A stretch of 34,196 bases of DNA from Campylobacterota bacterium (GCA_022600175.1 JAHZKW010000143.1:1-34196), one strand, 5' to 3'; positions 23,730-33,781 are shown, counted from the first letter of the stretch. Numbers and translations: made by a program. Notes: generated by a model not told the origin, from the sequence alone.

Positions 23730-24503
23730 TTAGATGATAATCACCTCATTTTCCAAGCTAATTTGGAATTTTTCAAGCACTTTCTCTTTCGCTAAGTTTA
23801 TCAAAAAAGTGGCATCTTCAAAACTTGCACCACCATGATTGACTAAAAAATTGGCATGAATATCACTAAAAGAGACTTCTCCTTTACGATACCCCTTGAG
23901 TCCTACAGCCTCTATCAAGCGACCTGCATAATCTCCTTTTGGATTTTTAAAGGCACTTCCCGCACTTGGCAATGAGGGTTGATTTTGACGCATCGATGCA
24001 AATGAAGCCAACTTCTCTTGGTCAAAGCCAAAGGATACTTTAAAGACCGCTTCATAGACGATGGTATTAATATCAGTAAAACGATACCCATAAGCAATCT
24101 CTTCTTTACTGATATATCCATCTACTGTTTTAATTTTTACAAGTGCATTAAAGATCTCATCCTCTTTCATTCCAGCATTCATCTTGATCAATCCACCAAG
24201 TGTACCTGGAAGTTTTGAGAGATATTCAAAACCTCTAATATTGTGCTTTTTACAAAATGAAAATATCCGTCCACTTTTAGCAGCACCACCAATAGTCAAT
24301 AGGTCTTCTTGAAGATCTATATATTCAAACACTTTGGAGAGCATCACCAATGGCGGTGGTTTATGAGAAACTAAGATATTGTTTGCCCCACCGATGAGAA
24401 AAGAGCCTTCAGGTTGATCTATCAACTCATCAATAAGCTTCACCTCCACTACAGGACCTATCTTAATAGAGCTAAACTTCGAAAAATCAATCTGTTTTGT
24501 CAT
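23730..24503 (-). CDS. murB: UDP-N-acetylmuramate dehydrogenase
   Basis: The 257-residue flavoenzyme makes UDP-MurNAc by reducing UDP-GlcNAc-enolpyruvate with NADPH. Visible features are the FAD-binding GGANNILVS loop, LPGTLGGLIKMNAGMK, YGYRF, the catalytic serine in PSAGSAFKNP, HANFLVNHGGAS, and the final LENEV glutamate. The short length is typical of Campylobacterota MurB. fliQ lies 108 bases upstream on the same strand, an association also seen in Helicobacter. Confidence 0.94.
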   Translation of the reverse strand: MTKQIDFSKFSSIKIGPVVEVKLIDELIDQPEGSFLIGGANNILVSHKPPPLVMLSKVFEYIDLQEDLLTIGGAAKSGRIFSFCKKHNIRGFEYLSKLPGTLGGLIKMNAGMKEDEIFNALVKIKTVDGYISKEEIAYGYRFTDINTIVYEAVFKVSFGFDQEKLASFASMRQNQPSLPSAGSAFKNPKGDYAGRLIEAVGLKGYRKGEVSFSDIHANFLVNHGGASFEDATFLINLAKEKVLEKFQISLENEVIII

Positions 24504-24611
24504 ACAAACACCTTAACATCAGATAATCTTAAAATATGATTCAACTGCACATGAGCTCTTCACTTAGGAAACACACAGTGTTAACAAAAGGAACTACTTT
24601 CTTTTGACCTA

Positions 24612-24878
24612 TCAAAATAAAAAGTGAGGAATCATATTGATGATCTTTGTCGTATAGTCGATCATCATATTCATCATCCAAGGCATTGTCACGATAATCA
24701 CTATGACAACCACAATAATTTTAGGAACAAAAGAGAGCGTCATCTCATTGATCTGTGTGGTCGCTTGAAAGATCGAGATCGCAAGTCCAGCGATCAAACC
24801 AGCTAAAAGCATCGGTAAAGAGAGATAAAGTGCTAACTTAAAAGTCTCAACACCTAATCCAATTAGCTTTGCTTCCAT
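24612..24878 (-). CDS. fliQ: Flagellar export apparatus protein FliQ
   Basis: The 88-residue protein has two long hydrophobic helices (about 15-38 and 50-75) separated by ISIFQATTQINEMTLSFVPK, the diagnostic FliQ loop. It forms part of the flagellar type III export gate with FliP and FliR. GAAGGAGC precedes the ATG. It lies between mqnD and murB on the same strand. Confidence 0.95.
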   Translation of the reverse strand: MEAKLIGLGVETFKLALYLSLPMLLAGLIAGLAISIFQATTQINEMTLSFVPKIIVVVIVIIVTMPWMMNMMIDYTTKIINMIPHFLF

Positions 24879-24995
24879 GAGATTGCTCCTTCGTCACTAT
24901 ACGCAAAAAGAACAAAGTCTTTTTTTGCTACGTTAACACTGGGTTCTGCTCCAAACAGTACCCACACACAGGTAAACCGTGTTATATGCCTATAT

Positions 24996-25859
24996 CTATG
25001 CAAACCTGTAATCATGATACTCTTGCGGTATGAGATAATCTCTCACTGCAATCTGTTGATCATAAAACCCTGCTTGATGCCCTACTTCAAAAAGCTTATC
25101 GATCGCATCAAGTTGTATATCACTCATACTTACAGAGTCTGCATTAGCATATAATTCTAGATACTTTTCAAGCTTATCCGCATCTACCCGAATCAAATCA
25201 CGTTGAAGCAGCATTTGCGATAACATCTTTTTATTTTTATCTGCAACAAAAACAGCTTGTGTCAAAAGTCTCTCATAGTCAATAGCTCGTGTGATAGGTA
25301 AAGAGCGCCTGATGCCCATACCACCAAGCGGTAGTGGCAATCCACCACCACTAAGCTCTTGCCAGATATCCCACATCTCACGCTCAACTTCCAGACGATC
25401 ATCATATGTCAAAATACTCTCATGTATTAATACACCTGCATCCACATCACCATCTAAGACGGCCTGTTCAATCTCCAAAAAATTCATATAGCTAATTCGT
25501 GCATCAGGATAGGCGATTTTAAATAGTAGTGCATTGGTTGTATATTTACCACTAAGTGCTACTTTAAAATTACGTTTAAGATGTGTACCTTTTTTTTTGA
25601 TAAGTTTAGGTCCATACCCCTCTCCAAAACTAACTGCTGTACGTAGTAGTGCATACTCATCTTTGATATAAGGGTACAATCCAAAACTAATTGCACTAAT
25701 ATCATAGTAGTTCTCTAATGCTTTGACATTGAGCGTTTCGATGTCTAATGCAATGTTATCAAACTTTACATCTTTCATACCAACCCAGCCAAACTTAATC
25801 GCATAGTACATAAAAATATCGTCGGCATCGGGTGAGTGTGCAACAGTAACCGTTTTCAC
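24996..25859 (-). CDS. mqnD: 1,4-dihydroxy-6-naphthoate synthase (futalosine pathway)
   Basis: The 287-residue protein starts with AHSPDADDIFMYYAI, the MqnD signature, and has the LPLPLGGMGIRR motif at about residues 175-186 with the preceding HES segment (VLIHESILTYDD). It converts cyclic dehypoxanthine futalosine to 1,4-dihydroxy-6-naphthoate in menaquinone synthesis by the futalosine route, used by Campylobacterota instead of the Men pathway. The related MqnA differs in these motifs. It reads toward fliQ, 117 bases away. Confidence 0.93.
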   Translation of the reverse strand: MKTVTVAHSPDADDIFMYYAIKFGWVGMKDVKFDNIALDIETLNVKALENYYDISAISFGLYPYIKDEYALLRTAVSFGEGYGPKLIKKKGTHLKRNFKVALSGKYTTNALLFKIAYPDARISYMNFLEIEQAVLDGDVDAGVLIHESILTYDDRLEVEREMWDIWQELSGGGLPLPLGGMGIRRSLPITRAIDYERLLTQAVFVADKNKKMLSQMLLQRDLIRVDADKLEKYLELYANADSVSMSDIQLDAIDKLFEVGHQAGFYDQQIAVRDYLIPQEYHDYRFA

Positions 25860-25905
25860 ATAACTCCTTTGGAAGCATAATTATTTTATTTTACCAAAAT
25901 AAAGA

Positions 25906-25911
25906 TATAAT
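25906..25911 (+). promoter_or_regulatory. -10 box of the coiled-coil protein gene
   Basis: TATAAT, 26 bases before the ATG at 25937, in an AT-rich region divergent from mqnD. No good -35 box. Confidence 0.5.
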
Positions 25912-25936
25912 ATCCCAAATTCAGATGAGGACATTT

Positions 25937-26425
25937 ATGCTCAAAGAGATCTCAAAAAAGCTTACTATGAAGAAGACATTTTTCGTCACGCAACTTGAGA
26001 GCTTCTTTAACTCTATCGTACAAGAGTATCAAGAGATCATTAATCAAAAGGAAATTGAAAACTCCCTGCTTCAAGAGAAAATCAAAAAACTTGAAATCGA
26101 TATCAATAATCTGGTAGAGATTAGAAACAAACAAGCTAAAACAATTGAGATAGAGGCAAAAAGAGTGACATCTCTTCAAGAAGAGGTAAAAACCTTACGA
26201 CAATCAAGTAACAGCAGTTATAATAAAAGTCTCGCGCAAGAGAACAGAGAACTCAAAAAACAGCTTGACTCAGAAGAAGAGAGTGAAGAGCTTCAAGAAC
26301 TTAAAGCAAAAATCAAACAACTTCAAAGCTTTATCTCTAAAGGGGCAACTGCCTACAGTGAAAACCTCGCAAATCAAAACAGTGAAAAGTTAATCCAAGA
26401 GATCAATGACTCGCTAAAAAAATAA
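25937..26425 (+). CDS. Coiled-coil protein, unknown function
   Basis: The ATG at 25937 is chosen because GAGGA lies about 7 bases upstream; an in-frame ATG at 25925 has no such site. The 162-residue product is almost entirely alpha-helical coiled coil (about residues 15-135) rich in Glu, Lys, Gln and Leu heptads, with no signal peptide or membrane helix. No family is assigned. It sits between mqnD and recA and ends before an AT-rich hairpin. Confidence 0.75.
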   Translation: MLKEISKKLTMKKTFFVTQLESFFNSIVQEYQEIINQKEIENSLLQEKIKKLEIDINNLVEIRNKQAKTIEIEAKRVTSLQEEVKTLRQSSNSSYNKSLAQENRELKKQLDSEEESEELQELKAKIKQLQSFISKGATAYSENLANQNSEKLIQEINDSLKK

Positions 26426-26453
26426 AAAATTATTTCATAATGAAATATTTTTT
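26424..26453 (+). terminator. AT-rich hairpin with T run after the coiled-coil gene
   Basis: ATTTC/GAAAT around a 5-base loop extends through A-T pairs with an A run on the left and ends in six T's (26448-26453). Its core TATTTCAT-A-ATGAAATA (26431-26447) is a perfect palindrome. It lies directly before the recA promoter. Confidence 0.55.
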
Positions 26454-26458
26454 CATAT

Positions 26459-26510
26459 TAATAGATCTCCTTGCTATGATAAATAAAAATCATAGCAAGG
26501 AGATCTATTA
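26459..26510 (+). promoter_or_regulatory. Perfect 22-bp inverted repeat covering the recA -10 box and ribosome binding site
   Basis: Arms 26459-26480 and 26489-26510 are perfectly complementary, with an 8-base A-rich loop. The left arm ends in an extended -10 box TGC-TATGAT (26475-26480) with TTCATA 17 bases upstream (26452-26457). The right arm holds AAGGAG (26497-26502) and the first base of the ATG. A transcript starting near 26487 lacks the left arm and has a free binding site; a read-through transcript would have it locked in the stem. Confidence 0.8.
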
Positions 26511-27562
26511 TGACAATCGCACAAGGAAAATTAGACATGGCAATGGATGAAAATAAGAAAAAAGCATTAGATTTAACAATCAAACAAATTGATAAGGCAT
26601 TTGGTAAAGGTGCACTCGTACGTTTAGGCGACAAAGAGATTGAGCCAATTGAGTCCATCAGTACAGGATCATTAGGGCTTGATATCGCACTTGGAATTGG
26701 TGGTGTACCAAAGGGACGTATTATTGAGGTCTATGGGCCAGAGAGTTCAGGTAAAACTACTCTAGCACTTCAAATCACAGCGGAGTGTCAAAAGGAAGGT
26801 GGAGTATGTGCATTTGTTGATGCAGAACATGCCCTCGATGTAAAATATGCACAAAACCTAGGTGTCGATACAGAGAACCTTTTTGTTTCACAACCAGACT
26901 ATGGTGAACAAGCACTAGATATCGTAGAGACGATTGCAAGAAGTGGTGCTGTAGATCTTATAGTCATCGATTCAGTAGCCGCACTAACACCAAAAACAGA
27001 GATCGATGGTGATATGGGAGATACCCATGTAGGGCTTCAAGCAAGACTCATGAGCCAAGCACTCAGAAAATTAACAGGTATTTTACATAAGATGGGAACT
27101 ACGGTAATCTTTATCAACCAGATTCGTATGAAAATCGGTACGATGGGTTATGGATCACCAGAGACAACGACAGGGGGTAACGCTTTAAAGTTCTACGCCT
27201 CAGTAAGAATCGATGTACGAAGAATCGCAACACTCAAACAAGCAGAAGAAAATATTGGTAACCGTGTCAAATCTAAAGTTGTAAAAAATAAAGTTGCACC
27301 TCCATTTAAACAAGCAGAGTTTGACATCATGTTTGGAGAAGGTATCTCTAAAGAGGGTGAATTAGTAGATTATGGGGTTAAACTCGATATAATAGATAAG
27401 AGTGGTGCTTGGTTTAGTTACGGAGATAAAAGATTAGGTCAAGGACGTGAAAATGTCAAAGCCATGCTCAAAGAAGATCCCGAACTAGCACTCGAAATCG
27501 AAAACGGAATAAAAAGTGCTATGGGTATAGATGAAGAAAATCAGCCTGAAGAGGGCAAGTAA
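26510..27562 (+). CDS. recA: Recombinase RecA
   Basis: The 350-residue protein has [17 protein letters not shown], Walker [10 protein letters not shown] (residues 76-84), the Walker B region [10 protein letters not shown], loop L1 with MSQALRKL, and the [23 protein letters not shown]2 region. It forms filaments on single-stranded DNA for homologous recombination and repair. AAGGAG 8 bases before ATG 26510 supports this start; an internal ATG at 26537 matches the family's usual N-terminus, so the first 9 residues are an extension. eno follows 15 bases later. Campylobacterota generally lack LexA, so control must be of another kind. Confidence 0.97.
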   Translation: MTIAQGKLDMAMDENKKKALDLTIKQIDKAFGKGALVRLGDKEIEPIESISTGSLGLDIALGIGGVPKGRIIEVYGPESSGKTTLALQITAECQKEGGVCAFVDAEHALDVKYAQNLGVDTENLFVSQPDYGEQALDIVETIARSGAVDLIVIDSVAALTPKTEIDGDMGDTHVGLQARLMSQALRKLTGILHKMGTTVIFINQIRMKIGTMGYGSPETTTGGNALKFYASVRIDVRRIATLKQAEENIGNRVKSKVVKNKVAPPFKQAEFDIMFGEGISKEGELVDYGVKLDIIDKSGAWFSYGDKRLGQGRENVKAMLKEDPELALEIENGIKSAMGIDEENQPEEGK

Positions 27563-27577
27563 GGAGAAAAATAAATT

Positions 27578-28843
27578 ATGATCTATATTGATGATGTATA
27601 TGCTGACGAAGTACTTGATAGTAGAGGGAACCCTACTGTAAGAGCAACTGTCACACTTAGCGATGGAACAGTAGCAAATGCTATCGTTCCAAGTGGAGCA
27701 AGTACAGGAAAACGTGAAGCACTTGAGTTAAGAGATGCTGATGAGCGTTACATGGGTAAAGGTGTACTAAAAGCTTGTGAAAATGTTAACACAGCAATTG
27801 CAGACGAACTAATCGGTATCACACCTTATAACCAAGCAGAGATAGATGCTATTATGAAAAATGTAGATGGTACAGAAAACTATACAAATCTAGGTGCAAA
27901 TGCAGTACTTGGTGTCTCTATGGCTGTTGCTCGCGCTGCTGCTATGAGTTTGGACATCCCACTGTACAGATATCTTGGAGGAAGCAATGCTATGGCACTT
28001 CCCGTACCAATGTTTAACATCATCAATGGTGGAAGTCATGCCAACAACAGTGTAGACTTTCAAGAATATATGATCATGCCAACCAACTTTGACGACTTAA
28101 GTGAAGCACTTAGAGCTGCAGCAGAAGTCTATCACAACCTTAAAAAAATTATCGCTGATATGGGTGAGAGTACAGCACTTGGTGATGAAGGTGGATTTGC
28201 TCCAAACCTCAAAAACAATGAAGAACCAATTCAAATCATCATGCAAGCAATTGAAAAAGCTGGATATAAAGCTGGTGAAGATATCTCTATCGCACTTGAT
28301 GTGGCAGCATCAGAGCTTGTCGTTGAAGGCGGCTATAAATTAGATGCAGAAAATCGCGTATTAAGTTCAGCTGAACTTGTTGATTATTATGCTGATATGT
28401 GCGCAAAATACCCTATCGTGTCTATTGAAGATGGTTTAAGTGAAGATGATTGGGATGGTTGGAAAATCTTAACAGAAAAACTTGCTGATAAAGTACAACT
28501 TGTGGGTGATGATCTTTTTGTTACCAATGAAAAAATTTTAAGAGAGGGTATTGATAAAGATATCGGAAACTCTATCCTTATCAAGCCTAACCAAATTGGC
28601 TCAGTCAGTGAAACAATGACTACCGTTAGACTTGCACAAAGAAATGGTTATACTTGTGTTATGAGTCATAGAAGTGGAGAGAGCGAAGATGCGTTTATTG
28701 CGGACTTTGCTGTTGCACTAAACACGGGACAAATCAAAACTGGTTCAACAGCACGTGGTGAAAGAACTGCAAAATACAACAGACTGCTTGAGATTGAACA
28801 AGATCTAGGCTTTGGTGAATACCTAGGAAAAGAGCTCTTTTAA
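27578..28843 (+). CDS. eno: Enolase
   Basis: The 421-residue protein begins [20 protein letters not shown] and contains [15 protein letters not shown], the catalytic [10 protein letters not shown] segment, [32 protein letters not shown] with the catalytic lysine, and SHRSGESED. It interconverts 2-phosphoglycerate and phosphoenolpyruvate, here probably mainly for gluconeogenesis. AAGGAG precedes the ATG. It is the second gene of the recA-eno operon. Confidence 0.97.
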   Translation: MIYIDDVYADEVLDSRGNPTVRATVTLSDGTVANAIVPSGASTGKREALELRDADERYMGKGVLKACENVNTAIADELIGITPYNQAEIDAIMKNVDGTENYTNLGANAVLGVSMAVARAAAMSLDIPLYRYLGGSNAMALPVPMFNIINGGSHANNSVDFQEYMIMPTNFDDLSEALRAAAEVYHNLKKIIADMGESTALGDEGGFAPNLKNNEEPIQIIMQAIEKAGYKAGEDISIALDVAASELVVEGGYKLDAENRVLSSAELVDYYADMCAKYPIVSIEDGLSEDDWDGWKILTEKLADKVQLVGDDLFVTNEKILREGIDKDIGNSILIKPNQIGSVSETMTTVRLAQRNGYTCVMSHRSGESEDAFIADFAVALNTGQIKTGSTARGERTAKYNRLLEIEQDLGFGEYLGKELF

Positions 28844-28845
28844 GT

Positions 28846-29121
28846 ATGAGTGATTTCACAGAAGAGATCATCAAGGATACCCTGCATCCTAAGCGTGATT
28901 ATACGTTTTTGCAAAATATCTTGATCGTTCTCTCTGTGATCATTGCAGCTATCTTTATTGGAGAAACACTTTTTGGGAAAAACTCTCTTGAAGTATACCT
29001 CTCACTGCAAGACGATAAAATGCGTTTTGAAAAGAAAATTGACAAACTCCAACATGAAAATGCGGCACTACAAAAAGAGTACTTTGAACTCAAAAGTCTC
29101 CTACCTAAAGAAGAACAATGA
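28846..29121 (+). CDS. FtsB/DivIC-like septum protein
   Basis: The 91-residue protein has a short charged cytoplasmic start, one membrane helix (about residues 24-43) and a periplasmic leucine-type coiled coil (about 50-82). This layout matches the FtsB/DivIC family, which links FtsQ and FtsL in the divisome. It starts 2 bases after eno and overlaps the next gene by ATGA. The position after recA-eno is the same as Cj1671c in Campylobacter jejuni. The family call rests on topology. Confidence 0.7.
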   Translation: MSDFTEEIIKDTLHPKRDYTFLQNILIVLSVIIAAIFIGETLFGKNSLEVYLSLQDDKMRFEKKIDKLQHENAALQKEYFELKSLLPKEEQ

Positions 29122-29699
29122 AACTTAAACTCTGTTTAGTACTCTGTCTCACTTTGAGTCTCAGTGCTAGAGAAAACCCTTTTGTTCCTCTAAATGATGG
29201 TACATTAGCGTCTGAAAATCGCTCTGTTTTAGATGTCAAAAAAGCTTTAGATGTTTTTGAGAAAGTCGAGATACCACAAAAAAAAACAGTTATCAAAAAG
29301 GTTGAAAAACCAAAAGTAACTCTCAAAAACAAGCCGATTAAACCAGTAGTTAAAAAAGTAAAAAAGAAAAAAAAGCGTACTTACAAAAAACCAAAGAAAG
29401 ACCTCATACTCTATCACAGTAAATATACTAAAATATCACACCGTACAAATCAACTAAAAATCACGACCCAAGATACTATGCTAAAAAACTTTCAACTTAA
29501 AAGTCCAAATCGTATTGTCTTTGATTTTGAACGTTTTGATGTTATTAAACCTTTACGTAAAAAAGTAAACTCTACGTTGATCTCAAATATACGAGTAGGT
29601 CATCATGATTACTTTTATAGAGTTACACTAACACTAAAAAAATATAAATCTTATAAATTAAAAAAAATTGCTGACGGCTATATCATTTCGTTTTTTTAA
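29118..29699 (+). CDS. AMIN-domain exported protein
   Basis: The 193-residue product has a Sec signal peptide (about residues 1-16), a very Lys-rich linker (about 55-95), and a C-terminal AMIN-type beta domain (about 105-193; FQLKSPNRIVFDFERFDV ... NIRVGHHDYFYRVTLTL). AMIN domains bind peptidoglycan and localise division or secretion proteins. The neighbour order recA-eno-FtsB-like-AMIN is conserved in Campylobacterota (Cj1670c position). It overlaps the convergent antiporter gene by 17 bases. Confidence 0.85.
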   Translation: MKLKLCLVLCLTLSLSARENPFVPLNDGTLASENRSVLDVKKALDVFEKVEIPQKKTVIKKVEKPKVTLKNKPIKPVVKKVKKKKKRTYKKPKKDLILYHSKYTKISHRTNQLKITTQDTMLKNFQLKSPNRIVFDFERFDVIKPLRKKVNSTLISNIRVGHHDYFYRVTLTLKKYKSYKLKKIADGYIISFF

Positions 29700-30852
29700 C
29701 CGAAGTATGATCAAATAAGTGTAATGCTTTAATTCCTACCATCACAATAATAACCTCAAAGAGACTCGCTAAAATAAATGCATAATAGTGAAATTGATCA
29801 ATACTTCTGTTATGATAGGCCAGCGTTGCAACAGCAATGAGTAGAGTTAACGGCATAGAGTGAGAAAGTGCAAAATAGATCCACTCTTTCGCATTTAAAA
29901 GTCCACGTAATGCCATAGAAGCAACCACACGTATAAAGATCATCGAACCTGTAATTAATAGCGCTTGAAAGACTAGACCATCTCTACTTAAAGAGGACAA
30001 TTCAAAAGTAGAACCAATATAGACAAAAAATATAGGAACTAAAAACCCAAAACCAAAAGTTGATAATTTATGCGGTAACTCTTTATTGTGTTCAAAAAAT
30101 GTAGCGATAAACATACCTGCAATAAAAGCACCAAATGCAATCTCTAATTCAAGAACAAGCATCACTGCGATCATTAAAAAGAAAAGCGCCATAGAGAGTC
30201 GTATATCTTTTTCATCTTTATCTGCATCGACAGGAATAAGATAGATTTTAAGTTTTGGATACCACCAAAAAAGTACACGTAAAAACTCAAAAATAAAGAC
30301 AATACCCAGTAAAAATATGACCAAAAGTCCCAATGATTTATAGAGCTCAATACCAATACCATGTTCAAGTGATGCACCTGTAACAGTCAAAGCAATAATA
30401 CTGATGAGCTCACCCAAAACACCAATTGTCATAGCAAGATTTAGCCATTTTGTATCTTTACTAAACTCTTTATAGAGTGTAACTAACAACCCCACGGAGA
30501 TAAGAGGTAACATGACAATGAAAATATGACTAAATCCAAGACTAATAGATACTAAAAAGGAGAGTAGATAGAGTAAAACAATATAGAGTGTACCCATTTT
30601 CATTGTATACTTATCTTCTTTTTGAAAGACTCTTAGATTAACTTCTGTACCTGCTAAAAACATAAGATAGAAAAACCCAACTTCAGCGATGAGTTCAAAT
30701 AAGTGGTTATACCCCACAAAACCAAAATAACCAGCAAGTGAGCCTAACACAATTTCTAAAGGGGTAGTAGGAATATTAAGTATTTTTGAGAGATAAGGAG
30801 ATATGAAGATAATCACAGATATGGTGACTATAATCGATATTTCACTGACCAT
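29683..30852 (-). CDS. Cation:proton antiporter, CPA2 family
   Basis: The 389-residue protein is almost entirely membrane-embedded (about 11-12 helices). Family marks are PTTPLEIVLGSLAGYFG in the first third, EVGFFYLMFLAGTEVNL, and EIAFGAFIAGMFIA. It should exchange Na+ or K+ for protons across the inner membrane. There is no C-terminal TrkA/RCK domain as in KefB. The ATG overlaps the bioB stop by 11 bases, so it is the last gene of topA-bioB-antiporter. Confidence 0.88.
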   Translation of the reverse strand: MVSEISIIVTISVIIFISPYLSKILNIPTTPLEIVLGSLAGYFGFVGYNHLFELIAEVGFFYLMFLAGTEVNLRVFQKEDKYTMKMGTLYIVLLYLLSFLVSISLGFSHIFIVMLPLISVGLLVTLYKEFSKDTKWLNLAMTIGVLGELISIIALTVTGASLEHGIGIELYKSLGLLVIFLLGIVFIFEFLRVLFWWYPKLKIYLIPVDADKDEKDIRLSMALFFLMIAVMLVLELEIAFGAFIAGMFIATFFEHNKELPHKLSTFGFGFLVPIFFVYIGSTFELSSLSRDGLVFQALLITGSMIFIRVVASMALRGLLNAKEWIYFALSHSMPLTLLIAVATLAYHNRSIDQFHYYAFILASLFEVIIVMVGIKALHLFDHTSVKKTK

Positions 30853-31681
30853 TACACTTTTCTGCTATCTCTAAACCTAATGATTCAATCACCGCTAAAT
30901 CTTTACTTGGGGATTCACCACTTGTTGTTAAATAGTCACCTATCACAATTGAGTTTGCACCATGATCAAAAATCTCTGTCCATCGCTTACCAAACATTCT
31001 TTCACGTCCACCAGCCACCATGATACGAGAGTTAGATAACTCATTTTTCACATTGTTAATCAACTTTAATGACTCTTCAATATTTAGAGGATTTGTTTTT
31101 AAAGGTAGCGCAGAATTTGGATGAAAGAAATTGATTGTAATTGATACAGGCTGAAGCTCTTTAAGACTATTAATCATAGAGACTCTATCCTCTTCACTCT
31201 CACCCATACCAAATATGCCACCACTGATAAGTTTTAAACCTGCTTTTTTAGCATTTAAACACGTTTTATAACGCTCCTTCCACTCATGTGTTGAACAGAT
31301 ATCTTTATAATAGTTTTCACTTGCTTCTAAATTATGATTATAACTTCTAATACCCGCTTCTTTCAAAGCAATCATATCTTCATAAGATGCTGTACCGTTA
31401 CAGGCAATTATATTTAACTCGGGTACTGCCTCTTTGACTGCACGTGCTGCTGTAGTAACATATTCAAGTTTAGAAGGGGTCATCCCCTTCCCCGCAGTCA
31501 CAAGACAAAAACCTAATGCTCTGTTTTTACGTGCTGCTTTTGCCTCTTCAACAATCTGTTCAATACTCTTTTGTTTATATTTCTCAATATCAACATGGTA
31601 GCGAGCACTTTGTGTACAAAAGGAGCAATCCTCACTACAGCTCCCACTTGAAATATTACTGATTGCACACAAATAAATCAT
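30842..31681 (-). CDS. bioB: Biotin synthase
   Basis: The 279-residue radical-SAM enzyme carries the 4Fe-4S motif Cys15-x3-Cys19-x2-Cys22 (CSEDCSFC) and the downstream YNHNLEAS, GGIFGMGES and MVAGGRERMF motifs that hold the second cluster and substrates. It inserts sulfur into dethiobiotin. The N-terminus is short compared with E. coli BioB, normal for this lineage. Its ATG directly follows the topA stop codon. Confidence 0.95.
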   Translation of the reverse strand: MIYLCAISNISSGSCSEDCSFCTQSARYHVDIEKYKQKSIEQIVEEAKAARKNRALGFCLVTAGKGMTPSKLEYVTTAARAVKEAVPELNIIACNGTASYEDMIALKEAGIRSYNHNLEASENYYKDICSTHEWKERYKTCLNAKKAGLKLISGGIFGMGESEEDRVSMINSLKELQPVSITINFFHPNSALPLKTNPLNIEESLKLINNVKNELSNSRIMVAGGRERMFGKRWTEIFDHGANSIVIGDYLTTSGESPSKDLAVIESLGLEIAEKCNGQ

Positions 31682-33781
31682 CTATGCATCCACCCTATTT
31701 TTACATTTGATGCACTCAAAAATCTCTTTTTTACGTAGTGTTCTTTTCGCCATAATATAACCACAGCCATCAGCTTCACACTTCTTCACTGTAGGTTCAT
31801 AGGTTGAGATAAACTTACATTTTGGATAATTTGCACACCCATAAAACTTTCCACGACGCGACTTTCGTTCAACGATTCCACCACCACACTCTGGACACTT
31901 AACATCTGGCAAAGTTTCAGGGGCTTTCTTTTCAACAACATTTCCATCACCATCAACATTTTGCGTATATTTACACTTAGGAAAACCACTACATGCGATA
32001 AACTCACCATAGCGCCCTTTACGTTTGAGTAACTCTTCACCACACTTTGGACACTTTTCACCCGTAGGAATCGCTACTTTTTGGCTCTTGATATTTTTTT
32101 TACCTTCATCAATTTCTTTGATAAATGGATCATAAAAATCCCAAAGCACTTTTTGCCAATCTTTATGTCCTTCTGCAATCTGATCAAGGTCCTCTTCCAT
32201 CCCAGAAGTAAAACTACTATCTACAATATTTGCAAAATGTTTCTCTAAAAGCTCAATCACCTTAAAAGCATTTTCTGTAGGGATAAGTTGCTTTTTCTCA
32301 ATCTCAATATAAGCACGAGAAGTTAAAAGTGAAATCGTAGGTGCATAAGTAGATGGACGTCCTATCTCTAAAGACTCTAGCTTTTTAATCAAACTTGCTT
32401 CTGAATAACGTGAAGGAGGCTCTGTGAAGTGTTGGTTTGCTTTAAGCTCAGAGAGTTCAACCTCTTGTCCTTGTGAAAGCTCAGGCAGTAGCTTATCTTT
32501 ATCACTGCTCCCAAGCACACGATAAAAACCATCAAAGATCAGCTTTCTACCACTCGCTTTAAACTTTGCACTCTCACTCTCAAAGATAATCGATTGTGAT
32601 TCAAAGATAGCATCTGTCATTTGTGATGCAATAAATCGGTTGTAGATTAGAGTATAGAGCTTTAACTCATCACCTTTTAAAAACTCTTTGGCAATCTGAG
32701 GTGTAAAAGAGAGGATCGTAGGACGAATCGCCTCATGTGCTTCTTGTGCACCTTTTGATTTTGATTTATAGTATTTAGGTTTGCTAGGAAGATATTTATC
32801 ACCATAACTTTTTTGGATATGCTCTCGCGCACCCTCAAGTGCTTCTGCTGCAATATTAAGACTATCTGTTCTCATATAAGTGATCACACCACTTACCCCT
32901 TGATTAGTCTTAACTCCTTCATAAAGTGTTTGGGCAACCATCATCGTTTTTCGTGGACTAAATCCTATCATCGATGAAGCAGTTTGTTGAAGTGTAGAGG
33001 TCATAAAAGGAGGATTTGTAGAGGTTTTACGTTGCTTTTTATCAATTGAGCCCACTTTAAAAGACTCTTTTTCTACCTTCTCTTTGATCTCTTTTGCACG
33101 ATCCCCTGCACTAATCGTCATCTTATCAATTTTCTCACCTTCATACTGTACTAAAATTGACTCAATACTTTTCTCAAACAATGCATCTAACGACCAATAC
33201 TCAACAGGTACAAATGCTCTAATCTCACGTTCACGATCTACCACAATCTTTAACGAAGAGCTCTGTACACGTCCTGCACTAAGCCCTTTTTGAATCTTAG
33301 AAGCGATTAATGGTGAAAGACGATACCCCACAATCCTATCTAAGAGACGTCTGGCTTGTTGTGCATTGACACTATCGATATCTATCTTTCTTGGATTTTC
33401 CAAGGAGTGATCTATCGCTTTTTTCGTAATCTCATGAAAAACAATTCTAGGAATCTCTTGTGGATCTTGTCCAATTGCAGTTGCTATATGAAAACCTATC
33501 GCTTCCCCTTCACGATCCTCATCCGTCGCGATATAGACTTGATCACTTTTCTTCGCAAGATCTTTGATCTCTTTAACAATTTTTGAATGATCCCTGGAGA
33601 CTCTATACTCTGGAACAAAGGTCTGCTCTTCTACCTTAATACCAAATGAGCTCTTGGGAAGATCTCGAATGTGCCCTTTAGAGGCGATAACAGTATATTC
33701 TTTACCCAAAAAGTTTTCAATAGTTCTTGCTTTAGTCGGTGACTCGACGATAATTAGATTTTTCAAAGTGTATTCCATCAT
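31682..33781 (-). CDS. topA: DNA topoisomerase I
   Basis: The 699-residue type IA enzyme relaxes negative supercoils. The TOPRIM domain begins LIIVESPTKARTIENFLG and has the DEDREGEAIG acidic cluster. The catalytic tyrosine is Tyr302 in GVITYMRTDS. Three C-terminal zinc ribbons follow (CPKCGEELL...CSGFPKC, CPECGGG...CANYPKC, CEADGCGY...CIKC). Two overlapping ATGs at 33781 and 33778 are possible starts; neither has a strong binding site. A TATAAT on the minus strand at 33800-33805 gives a very short leader. Confidence 0.96.
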   Translation of the reverse strand: MMEYTLKNLIIVESPTKARTIENFLGKEYTVIASKGHIRDLPKSSFGIKVEEQTFVPEYRVSRDHSKIVKEIKDLAKKSDQVYIATDEDREGEAIGFHIATAIGQDPQEIPRIVFHEITKKAIDHSLENPRKIDIDSVNAQQARRLLDRIVGYRLSPLIASKIQKGLSAGRVQSSSLKIVVDREREIRAFVPVEYWSLDALFEKSIESILVQYEGEKIDKMTISAGDRAKEIKEKVEKESFKVGSIDKKQRKTSTNPPFMTSTLQQTASSMIGFSPRKTMMVAQTLYEGVKTNQGVSGVITYMRTDSLNIAAEALEGAREHIQKSYGDKYLPSKPKYYKSKSKGAQEAHEAIRPTILSFTPQIAKEFLKGDELKLYTLIYNRFIASQMTDAIFESQSIIFESESAKFKASGRKLIFDGFYRVLGSSDKDKLLPELSQGQEVELSELKANQHFTEPPSRYSEASLIKKLESLEIGRPSTYAPTISLLTSRAYIEIEKKQLIPTENAFKVIELLEKHFANIVDSSFTSGMEEDLDQIAEGHKDWQKVLWDFYDPFIKEIDEGKKNIKSQKVAIPTGEKCPKCGEELLKRKGRYGEFIACSGFPKCKYTQNVDGDGNVVEKKAPETLPDVKCPECGGGIVERKSRRGKFYGCANYPKCKFISTYEPTVKKCEADGCGYIMAKRTLRKKEIFECIKCKNRVDA

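Noticed and set aside
24903-24928. GCAAAAAGA / TCTTTTTTTGC hairpin between mqnD and fliQ as a terminator
   Set aside because: The stem is almost all A-T with unequal runs, and on the strand of the flanking genes no T tract follows it.
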